Notes under the pieces: model-generated
The model's database searches: none
Told to the model about the DNA's origin: nothing
What the model saw: the letters and a program-made list of their open reading frames with translations, nothing else
Part shown: in pieces, positions 15,953 to 24,287 of the stretch
How the letters are laid out: every line of letters begins with the position of its first letter
Numbering within the stretch: the stretch's first letter is position 1
Made by a program: the position numbers and the translations under genes
Assembly (NCBI RefSeq): GCF_014202475.1
Contig: NZ_JACHGV010000004.1
Location: forward strand, 372,001-436,000
Length of the DNA stretch: 64,000 nucleotides
Direction: 5' to 3'
DNA from: Streptomyces paradoxus
GTDB taxonomy: Bacteria; Actinomycetota; Actinomycetes; Streptomycetales; Streptomycetaceae

Positions 15953-16732
15953 TCACTCCGGTGTGAACTCGTACTGCAACTCGTAGAGATGTCCCGCCTT
16001 GACCATCGACGTCGCCTCGATGGGGCGGCCGTCGGCCGCGTGGACGACACGCAGCGTGCACAGGACCGGCAGACTGCCGGGGAGGCGTAGGGCTTCGAAC
16101 TGCTCCTGCGTGGGGACGCGGGCGGATACGCGGTCCACGCAGTGGTGAGGGGTATGGCCCAGTTGCCTGAGCAGGGCGGCGGTTCCGCCCTTGATGCGGT
16201 GGTGGTCCATCAGAGGTGTGTCTCGGGCGATGGCCAAAGGGTAGTAGGACGCCACGAGTTCGGCAGGTTCGTCGTCGATCAGCAGCAGCTGGCTGCGCCG
16301 TACGGCAGTGTCCTCGCCCCGGAGGCCGAGAGCCGTGCGGATGTCCGCAGGCGGATTCGTCTCCGTCACGTCGAGGAGGGTGATGCGGGCGTCCCTGCCG
16401 TGCTTGGCGGCCTCGGCCAGCCAGGGGTAGGGCTCGCCGGCTGCCGCCGGTGTGAGGGACGTGGCAGGACGAATCGTCCGCTGCCTGTGCTCGCGGACCG
16501 TCACCGCCGCTCCCGCGCGTCCGACCACCAGGCGCTCGTCCTTGAGGAGTTGGAGGGCCTTCTGGATCGTGGCGTTGGAGGCGTCGAAGCGGGTCCTGAG
16601 CTGGCCGGTGGAGGGCAGGTTCGCGCCCGGCGGCAGTTCTCCGGCCATGATGTCGTCGCGTAGGTCGGCCGCGATCCGTTCGTGCAGGGAGCGGCGGTCG
16701 TGAGCTTCTGGTTCTGCCTTGGGCACGGTCAT
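15953..16732 (-). CDS. GntR-family regulator with UTRA domain
   Basis: This 259-aa protein has a winged HTH at about residues 15-78 (RIAADLRDDIMAGELPPGANLPSTGQL, then NATIQKALQLLKDERLV). A UTRA ligand-binding domain spans about 110-255 (RRSQLLLIDDEPAELVASYYPLAIARDTPL, PIEATSMVKAGHLYELQYEF). This is the HutC-type layout: DNA binding is relieved by a small effector. It starts at ATG 16732, overlapping the stop of the upstream UTRA-only gene by 4 nt. The effector cannot be told from sequence. Confidence 0.88.
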   Translation of the reverse strand: MTVPKAEPEAHDRRSLHERIAADLRDDIMAGELPPGANLPSTGQLRTRFDASNATIQKALQLLKDERLVVGRAGAAVTVREHRQRTIRPATSLTPAAAGEPYPWLAEAAKHGRDARITLLDVTETNPPADIRTALGLRGEDTAVRRSQLLLIDDEPAELVASYYPLAIARDTPLMDHHRIKGGTAALLRQLGHTPHHCVDRVSARVPTQEQFEALRLPGSLPVLCTLRVVHAADGRPIEATSMVKAGHLYELQYEFTPE

Positions 16733-17271
16733 CCGATTCTGATCTCGTAGCGCAACTGCTGGCGCTGGGCGGGCATCACCATACGGTCGACCTGGATCGG
16801 TCGGTCGTCGTGACTCAGGGTGAGCCTGGTCAGGCGCAGGACGGGGTCCGTCCCGGTGAGCCGCAGGGTCTCTTGCTCTTCCTCATCCGGCAGTCCGGCG
16901 GTGACGTCCTCCCTGACCAGGGCGCCGGCATGTCCCAACTCGGCGAGCAGGGTGACGGCTCCGCCCCGGATCTTGGCCGTTCCGGCAAGAGGGGTACCTC
17001 GTGCGATGGCGGTGGGGTAGTAGGTGTCGGTCAGTTCGTTCGGCTCGTCGTCCAGGAGGATCAGGCGGCGTCGCACGACGACCGGTTCTCCGTCCTGGAC
17101 TCCGAGCAGCCGCGCAACCTCGCCAGGTGCGGGCACCTCTCCGGCATGCACGATGTGCTGGGATCCACGCCTGCCCTGGGCAGCCGCGTCCGCGCTCCAG
17201 GCGTCGTCCTGCCCCTGCTCACGGGGCGTCAGATACGGCATCGACGTACTGACCCACCGGCTCGTGCTCAC
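16729..17271 (-). CDS. UTRA-domain protein lacking the GntR helix-turn-helix
   Basis: From GTG 17271, preceded by GGGAGGGC, this 180-aa protein starts STSRWVSTSMPYLTPREQGQDDAW and is otherwise a UTRA effector domain: VVVRRRLILLDDEPNELTDTYYPTAIARGTPL and PIQVDRMVMPAQRQQLRYEI. There is no winged HTH and the good ribosome binding site suggests it is not a truncation. It is coupled (ATGA) to the complete GntR/UTRA gene after it, so I infer a heterodimer partner or ligand-sensing modulator. It is divergent from the two small genes at 17406-17992. Confidence 0.8.
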   Translation of the reverse strand: MSTSRWVSTSMPYLTPREQGQDDAWSADAAAQGRRGSQHIVHAGEVPAPGEVARLLGVQDGEPVVVRRRLILLDDEPNELTDTYYPTAIARGTPLAGTAKIRGGAVTLLAELGHAGALVREDVTAGLPDEEEQETLRLTGTDPVLRLTRLTLSHDDRPIQVDRMVMPAQRQQLRYEIRIG

Positions 17272-17405
17272 GATGCCCTCCCACAACTGACGCTCGCGCC
17301 AACCTTGCCGCTTTACACGGTAAGCGACTTGGTGGCCAGAGGTTCATGGCGAGTCAGATCCCTCAACCCTGCTGCCTTTCGCGAACAGTAGTAAGGTTGC
17401 ATGCC

Positions 17406-17708
17406 ATGACCGAGCTACTGCGCTGTCTCGCCGCCTGGGCGGGCTTTTCATGCCGTCTCCGCCGGGCGCACCATCACGCTCTACGCGATCCCCTCCTCGC
17501 CACCGGTGTTTCCTCTCCGCGGATCCCCCCTCTCCCCGTCCACCGCAGCCCCTACTGCGCGGACGTCGTCATCGACGGCACCTCCACCGTCGCCGTGCGC
17601 CCCTACCTCGTCGCCCATGAACAGCAGCAGTGGCGCAAGCAGGGCGAGACCACATCGGCATGGCCGGGTGCAGTCCTGTATCCGGCCGCCGGTATCGAGG
17701 CCGCCTGA
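17406..17708 (+). CDS. Small hypothetical protein, first of a coupled pair
   Basis: This 100-aa product (ATG 17406) has an Arg/His-rich N-terminal half and a C-terminal segment reading YCADVVIDGTSTVAVRPYLVAHEQQQWRKQGE. No family is recognised. Its TGA overlaps the next ATG (TGATG), so the pair is translated together. The pair faces the GntR/UTRA genes across a roughly 130-bp shared promoter region; in Streptomyces such small genes often neighbour their own UTRA or XRE regulators. Confidence 0.68.
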   Translation: MTELLRCLAAWAGFSCRLRRAHHHALRDPLLATGVSSPRIPPLPVHRSPYCADVVIDGTSTVAVRPYLVAHEQQQWRKQGETTSAWPGAVLYPAAGIEAA

Positions 17709-17992
17709 TGAGCACCGGCCCGCGTCGTACGCTGCGGCTCCTGCCCTGGACCGGTCCCGAGGCCAAGCCCTGCTTCCTGATCACGGACGACGCCGGCGGA
17801 CCCCTGTCCCGTCTGGCCGACATCACCGAAGCGACCAAGCTCGACATGGGGGCCCGACTCCTGACCCACGCCGAGGACCTGCTACCCGACGCCACCGAGG
17901 CACAACTCCGCTTCCTTGCCGAGCGCCTCACCGAGGCCCTGCGGGACGTCCTCCGCGTTGCCGAGAGCCGGGAGCAGAGGACTCTCGGGTGA
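17708..17992 (+). CDS. Small hypothetical protein, second of a coupled pair
   Basis: This 94-aa acidic, mostly helical product starts STGPRRTLRLLPWTGPEAKPCFLITDD and includes LADITEATKLDMGARLLTHAEDLLPD and LRFLAERLTEALRDVLRVAES. I know of similar small genes downstream of GntR/XRE regulators in Streptomyces, without a function. ATG 17708 overlaps the preceding TGA by one base. A bidirectional hairpin follows directly. Confidence 0.74.
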   Translation: MSTGPRRTLRLLPWTGPEAKPCFLITDDAGGPLSRLADITEATKLDMGARLLTHAEDLLPDATEAQLRFLAERLTEALRDVLRVAESREQRTLG

Positions 17993-17997
17993 ACGCC

Positions 17998-18033
17998 GAC
18001 GCCCCCCGCCCGATGACTCGGACAGGGGGCGTC
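17998..18033. terminator. Convergent bidirectional terminator
   Basis: A 9-bp GC stem (GACGCCCCC, 17998-18006; GGGGGCGTC, 18025-18033) has an 18-nt loop, between the plus-strand small gene and the minus-strand Fe-S oxidoreductase. Confidence 0.7.
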
Positions 18034-18063
18034 TCAACAATCGGACGAACCGCGGGGATCCGC

Positions 18064-20388
18064 CTACTTCACCGGCTCCGGCTCCGGCGCGTTCTCCGAG
18101 TCCGCCGTGCCGGCCGGCGGCTCGCCGTCGTCGTTCGAGTCGTCGCCCTCGTCCTCCGCCAGGATCGGCGTCTTCACCGAGTCCAGCAGCAGCTGGGCCA
18201 CGTCCACCACCTGGATGGACTCCTTCGCCTTGCCGTCGTTCTTCTTGCCGTTGACGGAGTCGGTGAGCATGACCAGGCAGAAGGGGCAGGCCGTCGAGAC
18301 GATGTCGGGGTTGACCGACAGGGCCTCGTCGACGCGCTCGTTGTTGATGCGCTTGCCGATCCGCTCCTCCATCCACATCCGCGCACCACCGGCGCCGCAG
18401 CAGAAGCCGCGCTCCTTGTGGCGGTGCATCTCCTCGTTGCGGATGCCGGGGACGCTCGCGATGATCTCGCGCGGCGGCGTGTAGATCTTGTTGTGGCGGC
18501 CCAGGTAGCACGGGTCGTGGTACGTGATGATGCCCTCGACCGGCGTGACCGGGATCAGCTTGCCCTCGTCCACCAGGTGCTGCAGCAGCTGCGTGTGGTG
18601 GATGACCTCGTAGTCGCCGCCGAGCTGCGGGTACTCGTTGCCGAGCGTGTTGAGGCAGTGCGGGCAGGTCGCGACGATCTTCTTCGAGGCCTTCGGCTTA
18701 GCCGACTCCGGCGTGACCTTGCCGTCCTCGTCCATCTCCTCGCCGAACGCCATGTTCAGCGCCATGACGTTCTCCATGCCGAGCTCCTGGAACAGGGGCT
18801 CGTTGCCGAGGCGGCGGGCGGAGTCACCCGTGCACTTCTCGTCGCCGCCCATGATCGCGAACTTGACGCCCGCGATGTGGAGCAGTTCGGCGAAGGCCTT
18901 GGTGGTCTTCTTCGCGCGGTCCTCCAGGGCGCCGGCGCAGCCGACCCAGTAGAGGTACTCGACCTCGGACAGGTCCTCGATGTCCTTGCCGACGACCGGG
19001 ACCTCGAAGTCGACCTCCTTGAGCCACTCCAGGCGCTGCTTCTTCGCCAGGCCCCAGGGGTTGCCCTTCTTCTCCAGGTTCTTGAGCATCGTGCCCGCCT
19101 CGGACGGGAACGACGACTCGATCATCACCTGGTAGCGGCGCATGTCGACGATGTGGTCGACGTGCTCGATGTCCACCGGGCACTGCTCGACGCAGGCGCC
19201 GCAGGTGGTGCAGGACCACAGGACGTCCGGGTCGATGACGCCGTTCTCCTCGGCGGTGCCGACCAGCGGGCGCTCGGCCTCGGCGAGAGCCGCCGCGGGG
19301 ACGTCCTTGAGCTGTTCCTCGGACGCCTTCTCCTCGCCCTCCATCGTCTTGCCGCCGCCCGCCAGCAGGTACGGCGCCTTGGCGTGCGCGTGGTCCCGCA
19401 GCGACATGATCAGCAGCTTCGGGGAGAGGGGCTTGCCCGTGTTCCACGCGGGGCACTGCGACTGGCAGCGGCCGCACTCGGTGCAGGTGGAGAAGTCCAG
19501 CAGGCCCTTCCAGGAGTACTGCTCGACCTGGGAGACACCGAAGACGTCGTCGTCGCCCGGGTCGGTGAAGTCGATCGGCTTGCCGCCCGAGGTCATCGGC
19601 TGCAGCGCGCCCAGCGCCGTGCCGCCGCTCGCCTCGCGCTTGAACCAGATGTTCGGGAACGCCAGGAAGCGGTGCCAGGCGACGCCCATGTTGGTGTTGA
19701 GCGACACCACGATCATCCAGATGAACGAGGTGCCGATCTTGATCATCGCGACCAGGTAGACCAGGTTCTGCAGCGCGGTGACCGACAGGCCCTTGAAGGC
19801 GAGGACCAGCGGGTACGACGCGAAGTAGGACGCCTCGTAGTGGTCGACGTGGTGGAGTGCGCCCTCCAGGCCCCGCAGCACGTAGATCGCCAGGCCGATG
19901 GTGAGGATGACGTACTCGACGAAGTAGGCCTGGCCGGCCTTGGAGCCGGCGAAGCGGGACTTGCGGCCCGGGCGGCTCGGCAGGTTCAGCAGGCGGATCG
20001 CGATGAGCACCGCGATGCCCAGGACCGTCATCACGCCGATGAACTCGATGTACAGCTCGAACGGCAGGAACTCACCGATGACCGGCAGCACCCAGTCGGC
20101 CTGGAACAGCTGGCCGAAGGCCTGGGCGAGGGTCGGCGGGAGGGTCAGGAACCCCACGGCGACGAACCAGTGGGCGACACCGACGATGCCCCACCGGTTC
20201 ATGCGCGTGTGGCCGAGGAACTCCTTCACCAGGGTCACGCTGCGCTGGTAGGGGTTGTCGGTCCTGGTACCGGCGGGGACCGGCTGGCCCAGCTTGAAGT
20301 ACCGGACGAACTGGCCGATCGCGCGTGCGAGCAGCGCGACGCCGACCACGGTCAGAACCAGCGACACGATGATCGCGGCGAGTTGCAT
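18064..20388 (-). CDS. Membrane Fe-S oxidoreductase (HdrD/GlpC-like, CCG domains)
   Basis: This 774-aa protein combines an N-terminal membrane part with a heterodisulfide-reductase-like electron-transfer part. Helices lie at about 1-25, 65-90, 105-135, 155-172 and 205-230 (narI-like, probable haem or quinone contact). Two [4Fe-4S] ferredoxin clusters use C302/305/308/312 and C393/396/399/403. Two CCG modules follow (C484, C575/578; C627, C663-C664, C701/704), which bind non-cubane clusters in HdrB. The acidic tail from about 735 is disordered. The likely role is passing electrons between the quinone pool and an unknown partner. It is common in actinobacteria and lies alone. Bases 20389-20630 hold its promoter region and nothing else I can name. 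Confidence 0.9.
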   Translation of the reverse strand: MQLAAIIVSLVLTVVGVALLARAIGQFVRYFKLGQPVPAGTRTDNPYQRSVTLVKEFLGHTRMNRWGIVGVAHWFVAVGFLTLPPTLAQAFGQLFQADWVLPVIGEFLPFELYIEFIGVMTVLGIAVLIAIRLLNLPSRPGRKSRFAGSKAGQAYFVEYVILTIGLAIYVLRGLEGALHHVDHYEASYFASYPLVLAFKGLSVTALQNLVYLVAMIKIGTSFIWMIVVSLNTNMGVAWHRFLAFPNIWFKREASGGTALGALQPMTSGGKPIDFTDPGDDDVFGVSQVEQYSWKGLLDFSTCTECGRCQSQCPAWNTGKPLSPKLLIMSLRDHAHAKAPYLLAGGGKTMEGEEKASEEQLKDVPAAALAEAERPLVGTAEENGVIDPDVLWSCTTCGACVEQCPVDIEHVDHIVDMRRYQVMIESSFPSEAGTMLKNLEKKGNPWGLAKKQRLEWLKEVDFEVPVVGKDIEDLSEVEYLYWVGCAGALEDRAKKTTKAFAELLHIAGVKFAIMGGDEKCTGDSARRLGNEPLFQELGMENVMALNMAFGEEMDEDGKVTPESAKPKASKKIVATCPHCLNTLGNEYPQLGGDYEVIHHTQLLQHLVDEGKLIPVTPVEGIITYHDPCYLGRHNKIYTPPREIIASVPGIRNEEMHRHKERGFCCGAGGARMWMEERIGKRINNERVDEALSVNPDIVSTACPFCLVMLTDSVNGKKNDGKAKESIQVVDVAQLLLDSVKTPILAEDEGDDSNDDGEPPAGTADSENAPEPEPVK

Positions 20389-20630
20389 GGGGGCTCCTCG
20401 GGCCTGCGAGGGGTTTCGTCGGGGTGACCTGTCGCTTTTCAGGGTTCCCCGAAATTACTAAGCGGTAACTTATGCAGTCCGTCTGAGACTACCCTCATCC
20501 TCCGCCGCACTGTAGCCGGGTGGGCAGTGATCTGAATCGCTGAGGGTTGCCTCAGAAACCGAGCGGATCAGGGCGCGATCCTGCCGTGTTATTCATACCG
20601 AAATGTCATAGTCCCGCCTAACTTATATCC

Positions 20631-21650
20631 GTGCTCTACGGGATCAGCGCCGCCGCCACCGCCCTCCTCGTCACCGCCCTGCTCGTGGCCGCCCTGCGGG
20701 CCCCCGCCCTGCGGCTGCGGCTGGTCGGGCGGCGGCGGCAGCGGGACGTGCCGCTGTCCGGGGGTGTCGCCGTCGTGCTCGTCACGGGGCTGGTCGTGGG
20801 GGCGGGGGAGTGGCTGGGGGTCGCGCCGCCCGCCGGCGGGACGCTCGGTGTGCTCGTCGCCGCGGGTGCCGTCGCTCTGCTCGGGCTCGCCGACGACGTC
20901 TGGCGGCTGCGGCGGCGGGTCCTGGCCGCCGGTACGGGCGTGGCGGCTGCCTGTGTCGTGCCGTACGGGGAGACGGGGGTGGGGACCGGGCTGCTGGCCG
21001 TCGCGTGGGTCGTGGCGGTGGTGTTCGGACTGCGCGGGCTCGATCACGCCGACGGGCTGGCGGGTACGGCCGGGGCCGTCGCCGCCTTCGGGGTGGCGGC
21101 CTGTGCGGCCGTAGAGGGGATGGACGGGGTCGCGGGGCTGATGAGCGTCCTGGCCGCCGCCCTGACCGGCTTCCTGCTGCACAACTGGCATCCCGCGCGC
21201 GTGGCGCTGGGCAGTTGCGGGTCCATGTCCGCGGGGTTCGTGATCGCCGTGGGGGCCGTGTACGCCCGGGCCGGGTTCGGGGTCGTGGAGAGCGCGGGAG
21301 TGCTGTTCGCCCTGACCGCCCTGGCGGGTGCCGACGCCGTACTCGTACTGGGGACGCGGCGGCTGGGCGGGCGGGGCCTGCTCCGCAGTGGCCCCGACCA
21401 TCTGGCGCACCGGCTGCGGCGGCTCGGGCTGACCGCGCCGGGGGCGAGTCTGCTGCTGGGAACCGGGGCGTTGTCCGGGACGCTCGTCGGGGTACTCGCG
21501 CATGCCGGCCGGATCGGCGCAGGCGCCCTGTGGTGGGTGGTGGGAGGGGCCCTCGTGATGGTGTTCGCCCTCTCGCGTGTCCCTGTGTTCGGACCTCGAC
21601 GCAGCGTATCGCCGCAGGTCGGAGCCCCATTGCGTGTAAGGAACGGATAA
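20631..21650 (+). CDS. MraY/WecA-type glycosyl-1-phosphate transferase-like protein, degenerate
   Basis: This 339-aa multi-pass membrane protein (about ten helices) from GTG 20631 has the fold of undecaprenyl-phosphate sugar-1-phosphate transferases. The first acidic pair is kept (LLGLADDVWRLRRR) and so is the basic HLAHRLRRLG loop. The catalytic NxxNxxDG motif reads LRGLDHADGLAG, with the first Asn replaced by Asp, and the GDxGS metal site reads GSCGS, losing its Asp. The enzyme may therefore be inactive or have changed chemistry. It ends about 95 nt before dnaK, but that operon has its own HspR operators. Confidence 0.78.
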   Translation: MLYGISAAATALLVTALLVAALRAPALRLRLVGRRRQRDVPLSGGVAVVLVTGLVVGAGEWLGVAPPAGGTLGVLVAAGAVALLGLADDVWRLRRRVLAAGTGVAAACVVPYGETGVGTGLLAVAWVVAVVFGLRGLDHADGLAGTAGAVAAFGVAACAAVEGMDGVAGLMSVLAAALTGFLLHNWHPARVALGSCGSMSAGFVIAVGAVYARAGFGVVESAGVLFALTALAGADAVLVLGTRRLGGRGLLRSGPDHLAHRLRRLGLTAPGASLLLGTGALSGTLVGVLAHAGRIGAGALWWVVGGALVMVFALSRVPVFGPRRSVSPQVGAPLRVRNG

Positions 21651-21652
21651 GA

Positions 21653-21673
21653 GTTGAGCCTGCCCGACTCAGC
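21653..21673 (+). promoter_or_regulatory. Second HAIR-like HspR site upstream of dnaK
   Basis: GTTGAGC, 7 nt, ACTCAGC: the half-site spacing of the HspR inverted repeat is kept but the outer bases are degenerate. It lies 31 bp before the consensus site (end of this site to start of the next), in line with reports of several HspR sites at dnaK in Streptomyces. It overlaps a possible -35 (TTGAGC). Confidence 0.6.
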
Positions 21674-21704
21674 TCTGTTGACCGGTTGGGAGCCGTCGTG
21701 CACA

Positions 21705-21725
21705 CTTGAGTCCGTTCCACTCAAG
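21705..21725 (+). promoter_or_regulatory. HAIR operator (HspR) for the dnaK operon
   Basis: CTTGAGT, 7 nt, ACTCAAG is a perfect match to the HspR-associated inverted repeat. It lies 20 bp before the dnaK ATG, where HspR with DnaK as co-repressor blocks transcription until heat shock. Confidence 0.93.
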
Positions 21726-21744
21726 TCAGCTGGAGGAATCAACC

Positions 21745-23601
21745 ATGGCACGTGCGGTCGGCATCGACCTGGGCACGACTAACTCCGTCGTCAGCGTTCT
21801 GGAGGGCGGCGAGCCCACCGTCATCACCAACGCCGAGGGCGCCAGGACCACGCCGTCCGTCGTCGCCTTCGCCAAGAACGGTGAGGTGCTCGTCGGAGAG
21901 GTGGCCAAGCGCCAGGCGGTCACGAACGTGGACCGGACCATCCGCTCCGTGAAGCGTCACATGGGCACCGACTGGAAGATCGAGCTCGACGGGAAGCCCT
22001 TCAACCCGCAGCAGATCAGCGCCTTCGTGCTCCAGAAGCTCAAGCGGGACGCCGAGTCCTACCTGGGCGAGAAGGTGACCGACGCGGTCATCACCGTCCC
22101 GGCGTACTTCAACGACTCCGAGCGCCAGGCCACGAAGGAGGCCGGTGAGATCGCCGGTCTGAACGTGCTGCGCATCGTCAACGAGCCCACCGCGGCCGCC
22201 CTGGCGTACGGCCTCGACAAGGACGACCAGACCATCCTGGTCTTCGACCTCGGTGGCGGCACGTTCGACGTCTCGCTGCTGGAGATCGGCGACGGCGTCG
22301 TCGAGGTGAAGGCCACCAACGGTGACAACCACCTCGGTGGTGACGACTGGGACCAGCGCGTCGTCGACTACCTGGTCCAGCAGTTCCAGTCCGGCCACGG
22401 CGTGGACCTGGGCAAGGACAAGATGGCCCTGCAGCGTCTGCGCGAGGCCGCCGAGAAGGCGAAGATCGAGCTGTCCTCGTCCACCGAGACCTCGATCAAC
22501 CTGCCCTACATCACCGCCTCCGCCGAGGGCCCCCTGCACCTCGACGAGAAGCTCACCCGCGCCCAGTTCCAGCAGCTGACCGCGGACCTCCTGGAGCGCT
22601 GCAAGACGCCGTTCCACAACGTCATCAAGGACGCCGGCATCTCCATCAGCGAGATCGACCACGTCGTCCTGGTCGGCGGCTCGACCCGTATGCCCGCCGT
22701 CGCCGAGCTCGTCAAGGAGCTGACCGGCGGCAAGGACGCCAACAAGGGCGTCAACCCGGACGAGGTCGTCGCCATCGGCGCCGCCCTGCAGGCCGGTGTC
22801 CTCAAGGGCGAGGTCAAGGACGTCCTGCTCCTCGACGTCACCCCGCTGTCCCTCGGCATCGAGACCAAGGGCGGCATCATGACCAAGCTCATCGAGCGGA
22901 ACACGACGATCCCGACCAAGCGGTCCGAGATCTTCACCACCGCCGAGGACAACCAGCCGTCCGTGCAGATCCAGGTCTACCAGGGCGAGCGCGAGATCGC
23001 GGCGTACAACAAGAAGCTCGGGATGTTCGAGCTGACCGGTCTGCCGCCGGCGCCCCGCGGCGTCCCGCAGATCGAGGTGTCCTTCGACATCGACGCCAAC
23101 GGCATCATGCACGTGACCGCGAAGGACCTGGGCACGGGCAAGGAGCAGAAGATGACCGTCACCGGCGGCTCCTCGCTGCCGAAGGACGAGGTCGACCGCA
23201 TGCGCCAGGAGGCCGAGCAGTACGCGGAGGAGGACCACAAGCGCCGCGAGGCCGCCGAGTCCCGCAACCAGGGCGAGCAGCTCGTCTACCAGACCGAGAA
23301 GTTCCTCAAGGACAACGAGGACAAGGTCCCGGGCGACATCAAGACCGAGGTCGAGGAGGCCGTCGCCGAGCTGAAGGAGAAGCTCAAGGGCGAGGACTCC
23401 GCCGAGATCCGCACCGCCACCGAGAAGGTCGCGGCCGTCTCGCAGAAGCTCGGCCAGGCCATGTACGCGGACGCCAATGCCGCCCAGGCCGCCGGTGGTC
23501 CCGCCGGTGACGCGGGCGCGGCCGGTGGTGCCAAGGCCGCTGACGACGACGTCGTCGACGCCGAGATCGTCGACGAGGACCGGAAGGACGGTGCCGCGTG
23601 A
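21745..23601 (+). CDS. dnaK: Chaperone DnaK (Hsp70)
   Basis: This 618-aa Hsp70, the usual Streptomyces length, has signature VGIDLGTTNSVVSVLEGG at the N terminus, IVNEPTAAALAYGLD, the phosphate-2 loop DLGGGTFDVSLLEIGDG, and the adenosine motif VVLVGGSTRMPAV. The substrate domain starts near residue 360 (LLLDVTPLSLGIETKGG). The C-terminal lid ends in a Gly/Ala-rich tail and acidic DDDVVDAEIVDED. ATG 21745 has GGAGG 8 nt upstream. It is the first gene of the dnaK-grpE-dnaJ-hspR operon under HAIR control. DnaK also acts as HspR co-repressor, which closes an autoregulatory loop. Confidence 0.98.
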   Translation: MARAVGIDLGTTNSVVSVLEGGEPTVITNAEGARTTPSVVAFAKNGEVLVGEVAKRQAVTNVDRTIRSVKRHMGTDWKIELDGKPFNPQQISAFVLQKLKRDAESYLGEKVTDAVITVPAYFNDSERQATKEAGEIAGLNVLRIVNEPTAAALAYGLDKDDQTILVFDLGGGTFDVSLLEIGDGVVEVKATNGDNHLGGDDWDQRVVDYLVQQFQSGHGVDLGKDKMALQRLREAAEKAKIELSSSTETSINLPYITASAEGPLHLDEKLTRAQFQQLTADLLERCKTPFHNVIKDAGISISEIDHVVLVGGSTRMPAVAELVKELTGGKDANKGVNPDEVVAIGAALQAGVLKGEVKDVLLLDVTPLSLGIETKGGIMTKLIERNTTIPTKRSEIFTTAEDNQPSVQIQVYQGEREIAAYNKKLGMFELTGLPPAPRGVPQIEVSFDIDANGIMHVTAKDLGTGKEQKMTVTGGSSLPKDEVDRMRQEAEQYAEEDHKRREAAESRNQGEQLVYQTEKFLKDNEDKVPGDIKTEVEEAVAELKEKLKGEDSAEIRTATEKVAAVSQKLGQAMYADANAAQAAGGPAGDAGAAGGAKAADDDVVDAEIVDEDRKDGAA

Positions 23602-24254
23602 CGGAGGAGACCCCGGGCTTCGACGAGCAGCAGCCCGACGTCCCTTCCGGCGCCACCTCCGAAGACGCCGAGCCGAAGGCCGCCTCCCCCTCCGCGGAGG
23701 AGGGGGCGGCCCCGGCCGGGGACACGGGCCAGGACGTGGCCCTGGTGGCCCAGCTGGACCAGGCCCGCACGGCGCTCACCGAGCGCACGGCGGACCTCCA
23801 GCGCCTCCAGGCCGAGTTCCAGAACTACCGCCGCCGGGTCGAGCGCGACCGGATCGCGGTCAAGGAGATCGCCATCGCGAACCTCCTGACCGAGCTCCTG
23901 CCCGTGCTCGACGACATCGGCCGCGCGCGGGAACACGGCGAACTGGTCGGCGGCTTCAAGTCCGTCGCCGAGTCGCTGGAGAGCACCGCGGCGAAGATGG
24001 GCCTGCAGCAGTTCGGCAAGGAGGGCGAGCCCTTCGACCCGACGATCCACGAAGCCCTGATGCACAGCTACGCACCGGACGTCACCGAGACGACGTGCGT
24101 CGCGATCCTGCAGCCCGGGTACCGGATCGGCGAGCGCACCATCCGCCCCGCGCGGGTGGCCGTGGCCGAACCCCAGCCGGGGGCGCAGACGGTCAAGGCG
24201 GACGAGTCCGCCGACGCCGACGACAAGGAGAGCGGTGGCCCGGACGAGGGCTGA
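23598..24254 (+). CDS. grpE: Nucleotide exchange factor GrpE
   Basis: This 218-aa GrpE releases ADP from DnaK. Its long acidic N terminus (to about residue 55) is typical of actinobacteria. A coiled-coil dimerisation helix follows (LDQARTALTERTADLQRLQAEFQNYRRRVERDR), then the helical bundle and the beta domain with MGLQQFGKEGEPFDPTIHEALMH and ILQPGYRIGERTIRPARVAVAEP. GTG 23598 overlaps the dnaK TGA (GTGA), so translation is coupled. It is transcribed with dnaK. Confidence 0.97.
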   Translation: MTEETPGFDEQQPDVPSGATSEDAEPKAASPSAEEGAAPAGDTGQDVALVAQLDQARTALTERTADLQRLQAEFQNYRRRVERDRIAVKEIAIANLLTELLPVLDDIGRAREHGELVGGFKSVAESLESTAAKMGLQQFGKEGEPFDPTIHEALMHSYAPDVTETTCVAILQPGYRIGERTIRPARVAVAEPQPGAQTVKADESADADDKESGGPDEG

Positions 24255-24287
24255 CGTCACGGACGAAGGGAAGGAGGGGCGTCGAGG

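Noticed and set aside
17506..20427. A 973-codon open frame on the plus strand opposite the Fe-S oxidoreductase
   Set aside because: It is antisense to a gene with clear domains, and the product is a low-complexity Arg/Val/Asp/Leu-rich shadow typical of high-GC third-position bias.
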